DNA of 64,000 nucleotides from Gordonia neofelifaecis NRRL B-59395 (lineage in GTDB: Bacteria > Actinomycetota > Actinomycetes > Mycobacteriales > Mycobacteriaceae): positions 1 through 64,000 of the forward strand of contig NZ_AEUD01000011.1 in NCBI RefSeq assembly GCF_000192435.1, given 5' to 3'. Positions 54,444-64,000 of this stretch are shown here, piece by piece; position 1 is the stretch's first letter; the number at the start of each line of letters is the position of its first letter. A program made the translations under genes and the position numbers. The notes beneath the pieces were generated by a model. It saw only the letters and a program-made list of their open reading frames with translations. It ran no database searches and had not been told where the DNA came from.

Positions 54444-55073
54444 TCAGTCCGTGCCGTGCTTCGCCGCCCGCCGAGCCCGTACTCTCCGGAAGACCAAGAA
54501 CCCGAACGACGCCAGACCGACGCTCACCGCCACGATCAGCGCCACCTCCGCGCCGAGCGTCGCGCCGACGCCGTAGGAGACGAGGAGGACGGTCGCCGTC
54601 CAGGTGACACCGCCGATCGCCGCGGCGATCGCGAAGCGGTGGAACTGCATCCGCCTCGTACCCGCCAGCAGCGGCGTCACGCTGCGGACATACCCGACCC
54701 AGCGTGCGGACGCGATCGCCAGGATCGCGTCGCCCGCCTTCGGGGACTGGTATCCCGACCGGATCGCGCGCCGCACCATCGCCCGGCCCATGCGCGACCG
54801 CGCCAGCCGCGGACCGGTGAGGACGCCGACCCCGTAACCGGTCGCGTCGCCTGCGATCGCGGCGACCGCGCACGCGGCCACCAGGATGCCGATGTTCGGC
54901 TTGCCGATGGCGGCCACCACGCCCGCCGCGATGAGGACCGCCTCACTGGGCGCGACGAGTCCGACGATCGCGATGGCCGTCTCGAAGTAGACGACGCCCG
55001 TCGCAATCAGATAGACCGCCCACGCCGGGGCCGAGTCGACCAGGTCGGTCAGCCGGTCTGTCAACGAGTGCAT
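54444..55073 (-). CDS. DedA-family membrane protein
   Basis: 209 residues. VTT-fold signature: VYFETAIAIVGLVAPSEAVL, GDATGYGVGVLTGPRLARSR and ARWVGYVRSVTPLLAGTRRM (the RxxPxxAG-like loop). DedA proteins scramble or flip lipid carriers such as undecaprenyl phosphate or phosphatidylethanolamine. It is convergent with yqgE. Confidence 0.9.
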   Translation of the reverse strand: MHSLTDRLTDLVDSAPAWAVYLIATGVVYFETAIAIVGLVAPSEAVLIAAGVVAAIGKPNIGILVAACAVAAIAGDATGYGVGVLTGPRLARSRMGRAMVRRAIRSGYQSPKAGDAILAIASARWVGYVRSVTPLLAGTRRMQFHRFAIAAAIGGVTWTATVLLVSYGVGATLGAEVALIVAVSVGLASFGFLVFRRVRARRAAKHGTD

Positions 55074-55133
55074 GTCCGTCTTTTCAGCGATACGACCGGC
55101 CGCGTGCCGGTCGGCTCAGGTGCTCGAGTTCGC

Positions 55134-56225
55134 TCAGTACCCCATCGTGCGGATGGCGTTCGCGAGCTGGTCGAGCTGCTCCGGACGAACGTCCAGGTGC
55201 GGGCTCACCCGCAGCATCGAGTCCTCGCCCGCCAGCGGCGCACGCCACGAGTCGGCGGCCGTGACGAGCAGACCCGTCTCGCGCAGCCGATCACGGGCGG
55301 CCTGGACGTCGGCGGGGCGCCATCCGGGCGGCGGAGCCAGGGTGATCAGCGCGGACGGCTCGTCGATCGGCTCCAGGACCTCCCAGCTGCCGATGCCGTG
55401 CAGTCGTTCCCGGGTGGTGCGGCCGATCGCGGCCAGTTCGCTGTACACCCGCTGCTGCCCGAAGCCGTGGAATTCCGCGACCGCCGTCGACAGCGCGAGC
55501 TGGCCGGCGATGAACGACTCCGACTGGAGCAGCTGTACATCGATCAGCGAATCGGCGCGGATTGCGATGAAGCCGACGCCGCGGGGGCCCGTCAGCCACT
55601 TGCGCGAGGTGCCGTAGACGACGTCCGCGCCGGTCACGGTCGGGACATGCCCGACCGACTGCGCCATGTCGACGACCACCGGCACGCCCGCGTTGTGCGC
55701 GACCTCGACGATCTGCGCCACCGGCTGCACCAGACCGCTCGCGGAACCGATGTGACAGATGTGAATGAAGTCCGGCTGGTCGAACTGCAGCATGTTCTCC
55801 AGCGAGTCGACGTCGACGTGCCCGTAGACATCGCCCTCCGGCATCGTCCGCACGGCGAAGTCGCGCCGCTCGAATTCGAGGAGGTTCGGGCCGAACTCGT
55901 TCTTGGCGACCCAGACCGTCGGCGACAGCGGCAGCGTCATGGTGTTGAGGAGCGCACGGAGGGTCGAGCGAGCGCTGTCACGAAAGACGAGCTCCTCGGG
56001 CCGGTGTCCGATCAGGGCGCCGAGCGCGCGACGACCGGCGTCGAGTTCGGCTGCCTGCTCGTCAGCCGCGATGTACGAGCCGTTGCGAGCCTCCCGGATC
56101 AGGTGGTCGTGCAAGGTCGCGATGACCGCGTTCGAAGAACGCCCGGCCGAGGCGGCGTCGAGGTGACCGATCGACGGTTCCACTCTCGCTGCATGCCACT
56201 GTTCACCGAGTTCGCTGCAGTACAT
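55134..56225 (-). CDS. Class V aminotransferase-fold PLP enzyme (EgtE-like)
   Basis: 363 residues. PLP site: ADVVYGTSRKWLTGPRGVGF with Lys209 as Schiff base, and VPVVVDMAQSVGHVP with Asp186 and Gln189. The start IGHLDAASAGRSSNAVIATL resembles EgtE, the ergothioneine C-S lyase, and NifS-like enzymes. No egtABCD genes are adjacent, so EgtE is a suggestion only; a cysteine desulphurase-like lyase is the safe call. Confidence 0.8.
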   Translation of the reverse strand: MYCSELGEQWHAARVEPSIGHLDAASAGRSSNAVIATLHDHLIREARNGSYIAADEQAAELDAGRRALGALIGHRPEELVFRDSARSTLRALLNTMTLPLSPTVWVAKNEFGPNLLEFERRDFAVRTMPEGDVYGHVDVDSLENMLQFDQPDFIHICHIGSASGLVQPVAQIVEVAHNAGVPVVVDMAQSVGHVPTVTGADVVYGTSRKWLTGPRGVGFIAIRADSLIDVQLLQSESFIAGQLALSTAVAEFHGFGQQRVYSELAAIGRTTRERLHGIGSWEVLEPIDEPSALITLAPPPGWRPADVQAARDRLRETGLLVTAADSWRAPLAGEDSMLRVSPHLDVRPEQLDQLANAIRTMGY

Positions 56226-56256
56226 GCCTCGAATCTACCCTGCTCCGTCGACCCGA

Positions 56257-57738
56257 TCAGTCGCGACCGTCGCGCTGAGCCCACCACTCCCGCAGTGCCG
56301 CCTCGGCGTCCTCTCGGCTCATCGGCCCGGAGTCGAGCCGCAGTTCCTTGAGATACCGCCACGCCTCACCGACCAGCGGTCCGGGCGGCAGTCCGAGCAG
56401 TTCCATGATGGCGTTGCCGTCGAGGTCGGGGCGCACCCGATCGAGGTCCTCGGCCTCTCGGAGCACGGCGATCCGCCGCTCGAGGTCGTCGTAGGTCTCC
56501 TGCAATCGTCGGGCACGCCGCTTGTTCCGCGTCGTGCAGTCGGCGCGCACCAGCTTGTGCAACCGGTCGAGCAGCGGTCCCGCGTCGGTCACGTATCGGC
56601 GCACCGCCGAATCCGTCCACATGCCGTCGCCGTAACCGTGGAAGCGCAAGTGGAGGAACACCAGCTGCGAGACGTCGTCGACGACGGCCTTGGGATACTT
56701 CAGGGCACGCATCCGCTTGCGGACCATCTTGGCCCCGACCACCTCGTGGTGATGGAAGCTGACGCCGCCACCGTCCTCGTGCCTGCGGGTCGCGGGCTTG
56801 CCGATGTCGTGCAGGAGGGCCGCCCAGCGCAGCACCGGGTCCGGGTCGCCGGTCTCCAGGTCGATCGCCTGCTGCAGGACCGTCAGCGAATGCTGATAGA
56901 CGTCCTTGTGCTGGTGATGCTCGTCGATCGTCAGCTTCATGCCCGGGATCTCCGGAATGATCAGCTCGGCCAGGCCGGTCTCGACCAGCAGATCGACGGC
57001 CTCGAGCGGATGCTCGCCGCAGATCGTCTTGTCTAGCTCGACGCGGATCCGTTCCGCGGTGATCCGCTCGATCTGTCCGGCCATCGATCGCGTCGCCTCG
57101 AGCACCCGGTCGGACATCCGGAAACCCAGCTGTGACACGAACCGCACTCCGCGCAGCATGCGAAGCGGGTCATCGTTGAACGACGACTCCGGCGCCGCAG
57201 GCGTGTCGATGATCCCGGCCAAGAGGTCGGTCATCCCGTCGAGCGGATCGCAGAACTCCTGCCCGCCGCCGGGGAGCAGTCGTACCGCCATGGCGTTGAT
57301 GCGGAAGTCCCGGCGGATCAGGTCGCCGTCCAGGGTGTCTCCGAAGGTCACGACCGGGTTCCGGCTCTGCTGGTCGTAGATGTCCGATCGGAACGTGGTG
57401 ATCTCGACCGTCGCGCCGGCCTTGGCCGCACTGACGGTGCCGAAGTCGATCCCGGTGTCCCAGACCGCATCTCCCCAGCTCCTGAGGATCTCGGCGATCA
57501 CCGCCGGTCGCGCGTCGGTGGTGAGGTCGAGGTCGCCTGCCAGCCTGCCGAGCACCGCGTCCCTGACCGAGCCCCCGACCAGGTACAACTCGTGTCCGCG
57601 GGCGGCGAAGCTGTCCGCGAGCGGAGTCAGCACGTCGCCCAGGGACTGCAGTGTCACGGTGGCCGAGGCCAGCAGGCGGGCACGCCGTTCGGAGCGCTCG
57701 GCGGCGCTCATCTCTCCACGTGGCGCAGGGTCGGTCAT
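56257..57738 (-). CDS. pcnA: CCA-adding tRNA nucleotidyltransferase
   Basis: 493 residues. Nucleotidyltransferase core: LYLVGGSVRDAVLGRLAGDL, DLDLTTDARP, RRDFRINAMAVRLL; the head domain has DPLRMLRGVRFVSQLGFRMS, and an HD domain follows with LLHDIGKPATRRHEDGG. It repairs or adds the tRNA 3' CCA. Order pcnA-NUDIX-DUF6049-murJ matches Rv3907c-Rv3910. Confidence 0.95.
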   Translation of the reverse strand: MTDPAPRGEMSAAERSERRARLLASATVTLQSLGDVLTPLADSFAARGHELYLVGGSVRDAVLGRLAGDLDLTTDARPAVIAEILRSWGDAVWDTGIDFGTVSAAKAGATVEITTFRSDIYDQQSRNPVVTFGDTLDGDLIRRDFRINAMAVRLLPGGGQEFCDPLDGMTDLLAGIIDTPAAPESSFNDDPLRMLRGVRFVSQLGFRMSDRVLEATRSMAGQIERITAERIRVELDKTICGEHPLEAVDLLVETGLAELIIPEIPGMKLTIDEHHQHKDVYQHSLTVLQQAIDLETGDPDPVLRWAALLHDIGKPATRRHEDGGGVSFHHHEVVGAKMVRKRMRALKYPKAVVDDVSQLVFLHLRFHGYGDGMWTDSAVRRYVTDAGPLLDRLHKLVRADCTTRNKRRARRLQETYDDLERRIAVLREAEDLDRVRPDLDGNAIMELLGLPPGPLVGEAWRYLKELRLDSGPMSREDAEAALREWWAQRDGRD

Positions 57739-57815
57739 GGGATGACAGACTACCGACTCCCGACCCGCTCAACCTGTTCGGCTAACGCGCGGTTACAAGC
57801 GGCTAGCATCGGGGT

Positions 57816-58889
57816 GTGTCCGCTGACCCCTCGTTGCAGCGCCCGGACGTCGAACCCGACGGTCCGGCGGCTGACGCTGCGACGGGTCGGAACGGTTCGC
57901 CGGCCAAGGGCGGTGGCCAGCAGCCCGCGAGCGGTCAGTCCGCACGGGCCCGCCACAACCGGCGCGGGCGACGACGTCGAGGCCGACGGTCCGGTCGCGG
58001 CGGCGGGCAGCAGCCCGCCGACAGCAAGGCCGACGAGGCCACATCGGCGAACGGCCAGTCGAAGCCGCCCCCGAAGAACGGTTCCGGACAGCCGAAGAGC
58101 CCCTCGGGCAAGGGCGGCGGCACCAAGAACCCCGGATCACCGTCGGCGACCGATCGGCGGACCAAGCCGTCCGACCTCGCCAGCCGTGCCCGGCGCAGCA
58201 ATCCGAATTCGCCCGCGTCCATGCCGCGGACCAAGCGCCGCGCAGGCCGCAAGCCCGAGGCCGAGAACGGGCCGCGGCTGCACACCGTGCGCGAGACGTC
58301 CGCGGGCGGCCTCGTGCTGTCGGACATCGACGCGCCGTTCGGTGAACTGTCGGCGGCGCTGATCGGCCGGATCGACCGACGCGGACGGATGATGTGGTCG
58401 TTACCGAAGGGGCATATCGAGACCGGTGAGACGGCTGAGCAGACCGCGATGCGGGAGGTCGCCGAGGAGACCGGCATCGAAGGCACGATCGTCGCACCGC
58501 TGGGCAAGATCGACTACTGGTTCGTCAGCGAGGGTCGACGAATCCACAAGACCGTCCATCACTATCTCCTGCGATTCACCGGCGGCGAGCTGTCGGACGC
58601 GGACTACGAGGTCAGCGCCGTCGCGTGGGTGCCGTTGACGGAACTGCCGCGACGGCTGACGTACTCTGACGAGCGACGTCTGGCGCGGATGGCCGAATCG
58701 GTGATCGCTGATCTGCAGAGCGACCCTCACCGGTTGGCGCAGTCAGAAGCCAGCTGCCTCCGCACCGAGCCGAACGACTATGAGAAAGCCGCAGCCGCAC
58801 GCAATCAGCGACGCAACGAGCCGCCGCCAGCGCCGAAACCTCGTCGACGCCGGCGGCGCCCGCGTCGCACCGCCTCCGGTGAGAGCTGA
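57816..58889 (+). CDS. NUDIX hydrolase with basic disordered ends
   Basis: 357 residues. The Nudix box is complete: [20 protein letters not shown] then TGI, within a domain at about 150-280. The first 140 residues are low complexity with Gly/Arg/Lys and Pro ([17 protein letters not shown]), and the last 30 are Arg/Pro-rich. Counterpart of Rv3908 (mutT4-like). Substrates (dNTPs, ADP-ribose or others) are not shown. The basic ends may bind nucleic acid or membrane. Confidence 0.88.
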   Translation: MSADPSLQRPDVEPDGPAADAATGRNGSPAKGGGQQPASGQSARARHNRRGRRRRGRRSGRGGGQQPADSKADEATSANGQSKPPPKNGSGQPKSPSGKGGGTKNPGSPSATDRRTKPSDLASRARRSNPNSPASMPRTKRRAGRKPEAENGPRLHTVRETSAGGLVLSDIDAPFGELSAALIGRIDRRGRMMWSLPKGHIETGETAEQTAMREVAEETGIEGTIVAPLGKIDYWFVSEGRRIHKTVHHYLLRFTGGELSDADYEVSAVAWVPLTELPRRLTYSDERRLARMAESVIADLQSDPHRLAQSEASCLRTEPNDYEKAAAARNQRRNEPPPAPKPRRRRRRPRRTASGES

Positions 58890-61530
58890 CGCAGGGGCGG
58901 CGCGGCGTTCATTGCACGTTCTGGTGCTGTCGGCAGTGGCGGTGCTGGTGTGGCTGACGGTCGGCGTTGCGCCGATCGCCCGTGCCGATCCGTCCTCGCC
59001 CACCGCGTACGCCACCCTCGGACTCACCGAGGTCACGCCGAGCACCGTGACGAGCTCGAGCGGTGACACGGTGACCGTGCGCGGCCGCATCGTCAACACC
59101 GCGGGGCGGTCCATCAGCGATGTGGACGTCCGGCTGCAGCGCGGCAACGCGGTCACCGAGTCCTACCAGCTGCGCAGTTCGCTGACGTCGCCGTCGGCGC
59201 AGTTCGGCGTCACGAGCTCGACCACCCGCGTGACCGGGACGCTTCGCGCGGGCAAGTCGGTCGACTTCGCGATCACGGTGCCCGTCAGCGGTGCCGGCGG
59301 ACTCGGCCTCACCTCCAGCGGCGTGTACCCGCTGATGGTCGACGTCACCGGCACCCCGCACGACTCCGGGACCGTCTCCATCGCCGACTCGCGGACGCTG
59401 CTGCCGGTGCTGTCGCTGCCCGCCGACCGAGCCCGCGCCCGCGACTATGTCGACCCCGCGAGCGGTTCCCCCGGGGTGCCACTGCTCGGCCGCGACGGCT
59501 CCATCGCACCGAACACCACGAGTCCAGCGGCGTTCACCATGATCTGGCCGCTCGCCGCGTCACCGCAGGAGGCCGCCGGGGTCCTCGGCGGAGGCACCTC
59601 GAAACTACGTCTGATCAGCGACTCCCTCGGACACTCCCTGCAGCCCGACGGTCGTCTCGGCATGGCATTGCAAGCTCTGGAGAGCCTCGCCGGCGTCGAC
59701 GGGACAGCAAGCGACCAGGCACCGACGACGGCCGGCGGTCCACCGAGCGACGACCCGGTGCGCGACTCCGTCTGCCTCGCGGTCGACCCCGACTTGATCT
59801 CGACCGTGAAGTCGATGGCCGACGGCTACGCGATCACCGAGGATCCGGCGGACCCCGAAGCTCCGACCCACGACGGCCAGGGAGCGGCCACGGCCGCGTC
59901 CTGGCTGCACGACCTCACGCAGGTCGCGAGCCGGATGTGCGTGACCGCGCTGCCGTACGCGCAGGCCGGCCTGGACTCGCTCCGAACCATCAACGACGCC
60001 GACCTCGCCAAACGCGCGGTGCTCAGCCCCTACGACGCCGTCGACGCCCTGCTGGGCGTCAAGACCGTCCGCGGCCTCACGGTGCCCGCGACCGGCACCC
60101 TGACCTCCGACGGCCGCGACCTGCTGACCGAGCTCGGCGTGCAGTCCGCGGCCATCGCATCCACGTCGCTCGTCCCGCTCGACGCCGACCGGGCACCCGA
60201 CTCGGGCACCCCGTCGGGCCGCTATCGAAGCCAGGGCGTCCGACTGCAGTCGTACGACGTCGCGGTCAGCGCCGCCCTCGGCGGCGCGGGCCTCACGCCC
60301 GTGGTCCCGGCGATCATGCCCAACTGGCAGCAGCCGAATCTCTCGAGCGAGTCGGCGGTGAGCCGGCGGCAGACGGCCGCCGCCGCCTTGGCCTTCCCCA
60401 TGCTCGACGCGCCGCCGGCCCAGCCGAACGGCGAGTCCGGGGACGCCGACCTGCCGACGACGGGGCGGTCGTCGTTCGTGATGCCGCCCACCTACTGGTC
60501 GCCCACGGTGCAGGACGCGCAGGCCTTGCGCGACACCGCGGCGCTGATGCTGTCGTCGGGGACGGCCCGCCCGGTCCCGCTCTCCACGGTGATCGACGAG
60601 ATGCCCGCCGCGAACGCGACCGCCCGGCTGGAGACCCCCGGTGACATCCAGCCGGATGCCGCCGCCGGGTACCCGATCACGCAGACCGACGGCGAGACGG
60701 TCCGCCAGCGCCTCGACCGGATCGACCACCTGCAGGCCGCCCTGGTCGGGAACGCCGACACCGTCACCACGCCCGCCGAGTACATGGCTCCGCTGCGCGA
60801 CGACCTGCTCCGCGCGGTGTCCAGTGCGTCGACCACCGACAACTCGGTGGCGCGCGGCCAGCGCGACGAACGGCTCACCGCCGTCGGCGCCACCCTCACC
60901 AACATGCAGCAGGGCGTCTCGCTGCTCGACCCCAGCGGCCGGTACACCCTCGCCTCCGAGCGCAGTCCGCTGCTGCTCGTGGTGCGGAACACCCTGGCGC
61001 TCCCGATCCGGGTCCGCCTCGACATCGACGCCCCGTCCTCGCTCGAGGTCGGCGACGTCGGCACCGTCGAGATCCCCGCGGCCGGCACCAGGCAGCTGCA
61101 GATTCCGACGCATGCGACCAGTTCGGAGCCCGCGACGGTGCACATCTCGCTGGTCACCTCGAGCGACGTCCCGCTGAGCACGCCCGTCGAGCTCTCGGTG
61201 TACGCGAACGCGTACGGCAAACCCCTGTTCTGGATCACCATCGGCGCGGCGGCCATCCTGATCCTGCTGACGGCGCGTCGACTGTGGCACCGTTTCCGGG
61301 GAGAGCCCGACCCGGCCGACGAGGATCGTCCGGAACCCGACGAAGACGATTTGGAGCAGGCCACGCTCAGCTATCAGTACCGGCTCGCCGCGGAACGCGC
61401 CGCCGAAGAGGTGTTCGAGAGCGACCCGGCGGGGGAGACTGGGCGCAGGGACGGCGCACCGAACGACGGCGCACCGAACAGCGACGGGCCGACCGACAGC
61501 GGAGCGAGCGACAGCGGGGAGCGTGCATGA
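58879..61530 (+). CDS. DUF6049 family secreted/membrane protein (Rv3909-like)
   Basis: 883 residues from GTG 58879, overlapping the NUDIX stop. N-terminal signal: [20 protein letters not shown] to ARADPSS. Extracellular beta-rich domains ([40 protein letters not shown]), one C-terminal TM helix ([20 protein letters not shown]) and an acidic cytosolic tail. In mycobacteria this gene always sits beside murJ, so a cell-wall role is likely. ATGA overlap with murJ. Confidence 0.87.
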   Translation: MRADAGAARRSLHVLVLSAVAVLVWLTVGVAPIARADPSSPTAYATLGLTEVTPSTVTSSSGDTVTVRGRIVNTAGRSISDVDVRLQRGNAVTESYQLRSSLTSPSAQFGVTSSTTRVTGTLRAGKSVDFAITVPVSGAGGLGLTSSGVYPLMVDVTGTPHDSGTVSIADSRTLLPVLSLPADRARARDYVDPASGSPGVPLLGRDGSIAPNTTSPAAFTMIWPLAASPQEAAGVLGGGTSKLRLISDSLGHSLQPDGRLGMALQALESLAGVDGTASDQAPTTAGGPPSDDPVRDSVCLAVDPDLISTVKSMADGYAITEDPADPEAPTHDGQGAATAASWLHDLTQVASRMCVTALPYAQAGLDSLRTINDADLAKRAVLSPYDAVDALLGVKTVRGLTVPATGTLTSDGRDLLTELGVQSAAIASTSLVPLDADRAPDSGTPSGRYRSQGVRLQSYDVAVSAALGGAGLTPVVPAIMPNWQQPNLSSESAVSRRQTAAAALAFPMLDAPPAQPNGESGDADLPTTGRSSFVMPPTYWSPTVQDAQALRDTAALMLSSGTARPVPLSTVIDEMPAANATARLETPGDIQPDAAAGYPITQTDGETVRQRLDRIDHLQAALVGNADTVTTPAEYMAPLRDDLLRAVSSASTTDNSVARGQRDERLTAVGATLTNMQQGVSLLDPSGRYTLASERSPLLLVVRNTLALPIRVRLDIDAPSSLEVGDVGTVEIPAAGTRQLQIPTHATSSEPATVHISLVTSSDVPLSTPVELSVYANAYGKPLFWITIGAAAILILLTARRLWHRFRGEPDPADEDRPEPDEDDLEQATLSYQYRLAAERAAEEVFESDPAGETGRRDGAPNDGAPNSDGPTDSGASDSGERA

Positions 61531-64000
61531 GCAATCGTCCGAACCAGCGCACCGGTGATTCCCGCGGCGACGGACCGCTCGCCGCGAAGGCCGACCCCGA
61601 AACGGTGAAGCCCGACGACTCCGACGCGGGCATCATGCGGACCGGCGGCTCCATCGCCATCGCGACGCTGATCAGCCGCATCACCGGCTTCGTGCGGACC
61701 GTGCTCGTCCTGGCGATGCTCGGCGGTGCCGTCGCCTCCGCCTTCCAAGCCGCCTACGTGCTCCCCAGCATGATCGCCGAGGTGGTTCTCGGAGCCGTGC
61801 TGACCGCGATCGTGATCCCCGTCCTGGTCCGCGCCGAGAACGAGGACGACGACGGCGGCGCCGGCTTCATCAACCGGATCTTCACGTTGACGCTCGTCCT
61901 GCTGGGCTTCGCCAGCATCGTCGCGATCGTCGCGGCACCGCTGCTGACCATGCTGAACGTCGGCGACGGCCAGGTGAACCGCCCACTCACCACCGCGCTC
62001 GCGTACCTGCTGCTGCCGGAGATCCTGTTCTACGGCCTGTCCGCGCTCTTCATCGCCATCCTTAACATGAAAGGCCTGTTCAAACCCGGTGCGTGGGCGC
62101 CGGTCCTGAACAACGTCGTCCAGATCACCACCCTGGTCCTCTATTGGGCCATGCCCGGCGAGATGACGCTGAACCCGGTGCGGATGTCGGAGCCGAAGCT
62201 GCTGGTCCTGGGTGTCGGCACCACGCTCGGCGTGGTGATGCAGGCGGCGATCCTGCTGCCGTTCCTGCGCAAGGTCGGCGTCCACCTCAAGCTCGAGTGG
62301 GGGATCGACGCACGACTGCGGCAGTTCGGCGGCATGGCCGTCGCGATCGTCGCCTACGTGCTGGTGCTCCAGGTGGGCCTCGTCATCACCTATCGCATCG
62401 CGGCGCACGCGACGGCGTCGGGCATCTCCGTGTACGCCACCCACTGGCAGCTGCTCCAGCTGCCGTACGGCGTCCTGGGCGTCACGATCCTCACCGCGAT
62501 CATGCCCCGGCTCTCGCGGAACGCGGCGGCCGACGACACCGACGCCGTCGTCGACGACATGTCGCTCGCCACCCGGCTCACCATGATCGCCCTGGTGCCG
62601 ACCGTCGCCTTCATGACCTTCTTCGGTCCCGCGATCGGCGTCGCGATCTTCAACTTCGGCAAGTTCGACGCCGACACCGCCTCCCAGCTGGGTTCGGTGC
62701 TGTCGTGGGGCGCCTTCACCCTCATCCCGTATGCGATGACGCTGGTCCAGTTGCGCGTCTTCTACGCGCGCGAGGACGCCTGGACTCCGACGCTGATGGT
62801 CGTGGGGATAACCGCGGTCAAGGTCGCGTCGTCGTACCTCGGACCGGTCATCTTCGACGATCCCGAGTTGGTGATCCGGTGGCTGTCGCTCTCGAACGGC
62901 CTCGGCTACCTGGTCGGCGCGATCGTCGGTCAGATGCTCCTGCACAAGCGGCTCGGGATCACCCGCCTGTCCGACGTCACCCGCACCACGTACCAGGCGA
63001 TCGGCGTCTCGGTCGCCGTCGCGCTGGCCGTCTGGTTCGTCGCCGATGTCACCGGCCTCTCCGACATGTCCACCCAGGCGGGCAAGATCGGCTCGGTCGT
63101 CTACCTCGGCTTCACCGCGATCATCGTCCTCGGCGTCACCTACCTGCTGCTCACCGCTCTCAAGATCCCCGAGATGGTGACCATCAGCAATACCGTCCTG
63201 CGGTTGGTCGGACGCTTCATTCCGGCGCTCGCACCGGCACCGGCATCGCCTGCGGCCGACAATGATTCGCGGACGATGACCATCCAGATCCCGCGGATCA
63301 CATCGGACGATTCAGTCCCGTACGCTGGTCAGGTAGATGTCCGTCGCCGGTTCGACCGAGGAACCGCGACGTGGCAGGAGTACTCGGTGCTGTCGGGTGG
63401 GGCAGTCGGCGAGACCATGGTGATCCCGGTCGTGGGAGCACCCGGTCCACGGCCCCGGCCCTACGGTCCGCCACGACAGCGAGGAGTTCCGCCGATGGAT
63501 CAGAAGGGCAACGACGGCAGCCGCCCGAACGGCCCGGCCGACGGTCCGTCCAGCGAGGCGACTCGCATCATGGGTCCGCCGCGCGGACCACGTCTCGTCC
63601 CCGGCGCCGCCATCGCGGGCGGTCGTTACCGACTTCTGGAGAAGGAGGGCGGCACCCGCGGCCTCGAGTTCTGGCGAGCCAAGGACACCGGTCTGGATCG
63701 CGAGGTCGGACTGACCTTCGTCGACCCCGAGCAGAAGGCTCCGCCGGTCCGGCCCGGCGACCACGACGACGACGGCCCCCGAGCGGTCCTGAACCACACC
63801 CGGCGGCTCGGTCAACTGCATTCGGCCGGTGTCGCACGAGTTCTCGACGTCGTCCGCAATGCATCCGGGGGCGTGATCGTCACGGAGTGGATCCACGGAT
63901 CGTCGCTCAAGGAGGTCGCCGCCACCGCACCGTCGGCGATGGGCGCGGCCCGCGCCGTCCGTGCGCTCGCCGCCGGGGCCGAAGCCGCCCACCGCACCGG
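61527..64000 (+). CDS. murJ: MurJ lipid II flippase fused to a pseudokinase domain (partial)
   Basis: The frame is open from ATG 61527 to the window end (824 codons seen). Residues about 35-560 are the MviN/MurJ flippase with 14 or so helices (TGGSIAIATLISRITGFVRT, AAYVLPSMIAEVVLGAVLTA, LLQLPYGVLGVTILTAIMPR). After a disordered linker a kinase-like domain begins at about 690 (AGGRYRLLEKEGGTRGLEFW, GVIVTEWIHGSSLKEVA); the usual VAIK lysine region reads REVGLTFVDP, without a clear lysine, so it is a pseudokinase as in Rv3910. An ATG at 63495 behind CGAGGAG is an alternative start for the kinase part. It flips lipid II outward for peptidoglycan synthesis. Confidence 0.93.
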   Translation, partial: MSNRPNQRTGDSRGDGPLAAKADPETVKPDDSDAGIMRTGGSIAIATLISRITGFVRTVLVLAMLGGAVASAFQAAYVLPSMIAEVVLGAVLTAIVIPVLVRAENEDDDGGAGFINRIFTLTLVLLGFASIVAIVAAPLLTMLNVGDGQVNRPLTTALAYLLLPEILFYGLSALFIAILNMKGLFKPGAWAPVLNNVVQITTLVLYWAMPGEMTLNPVRMSEPKLLVLGVGTTLGVVMQAAILLPFLRKVGVHLKLEWGIDARLRQFGGMAVAIVAYVLVLQVGLVITYRIAAHATASGISVYATHWQLLQLPYGVLGVTILTAIMPRLSRNAAADDTDAVVDDMSLATRLTMIALVPTVAFMTFFGPAIGVAIFNFGKFDADTASQLGSVLSWGAFTLIPYAMTLVQLRVFYAREDAWTPTLMVVGITAVKVASSYLGPVIFDDPELVIRWLSLSNGLGYLVGAIVGQMLLHKRLGITRLSDVTRTTYQAIGVSVAVALAVWFVADVTGLSDMSTQAGKIGSVVYLGFTAIIVLGVTYLLLTALKIPEMVTISNTVLRLVGRFIPALAPAPASPAADNDSRTMTIQIPRITSDDSVPYAGQVDVRRRFDRGTATWQEYSVLSGGAVGETMVIPVVGAPGPRPRPYGPPRQRGVPPMDQKGNDGSRPNGPADGPSSEATRIMGPPRGPRLVPGAAIAGGRYRLLEKEGGTRGLEFWRAKDTGLDREVGLTFVDPEQKAPPVRPGDHDDDGPRAVLNHTRRLGQLHSAGVARVLDVVRNASGGVIVTEWIHGSSLKEVAATAPSAMGAARAVRALAAGAEAAHRT

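Noticed and set aside
59605-61290. 561-codon minus frame inside the DUF6049 gene
   Set aside because: Arg/Gly/Val-rich antisense frame, no start signal, within a well-supported gene.
61374-62945. Minus frame rich in Asp, Gln, Arg opposite murJ
   Set aside because: Antisense to conserved MurJ helices; hydrophilic composition is the mirror of hydrophobic codons.

Overview
The window is high-GC actinobacterial chromosome, most likely from Mycobacteriales (Gordonia or a close relative). The supports are an MmpL transporter, a mycobacterial-type dnaB intein, DUF5318 and DUF6049 genes, an F420-type LLM oxidoreductase, and gene order matching the origin-flanking region of Mycobacterium tuberculosis (recalled synteny, not computed). 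dnaB-rplI-rpsR-ssb-rpsF, Rv0051-like, ponA1, DUF5318, PadR and ino1 match Rv0058 back to Rv0046c; leuS, the MFS gene and yqgE match Rv0041/Rv0037c/Rv0038; pcnA-NUDIX-DUF6049-murJ match Rv3907c to Rv3910. oriC is therefore probably just beyond the right edge.

1-8,400 is an accessory region of nested insertion sequences: a truncated IS256-family transposase, the left end of one IS3 element, a complete IS3 element inserted into it, an mmpL transporter with its tetR regulator, a second complete IS3 element, and the 3' end of an EcsC-like gene. The outermost IS3-type ends, at 1068 and 8014, carry the same terminal sequence in opposite orientation and bracket the mmpL/tetR cassette.

8,677-15,514 is the replication/ribosomal block: dnaB with an apparent class 3 intein whose endonuclease has decayed, a cluster of DnaA-box-like sites upstream of dnaB, a secreted protein, an AlbA_2 (Schlafen-type) regulator preceded by phased palindromes, then rplI, rpsR, ssb and rpsF. 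15,676-23,790 holds two GT87-like membrane genes (one fused to a GNAT domain), ponA1, DUF5318, and padR overlapping ino1.

23,880-47,401 is mixed metabolism and transport: a TerC-like protein, an antiporter, a GNAT protein, a BadF-type kinase, argG, gnd, a TrpB2-type gene, an MDR oxidoreductase, dinB, a methyltransferase, an LLM oxidoreductase, secreted and TPM proteins, marR-MFS, a frameshifted SDR gene, a ketosteroid isomerase, YnfA, an acyl-CoA dehydrogenase and DUF2804. 47,504-64,000 holds leuS (interrupted by a frameshift as given), SdpI-like, BASS symporter, Asp-rich, MFS, YqgE and DedA genes, a class V aminotransferase, pcnA, NUDIX, DUF6049, and murJ fused to a pseudokinase and cut by the window end. 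Perfect hairpin terminators separate several units. I found no tRNA, rRNA or CRISPR array.
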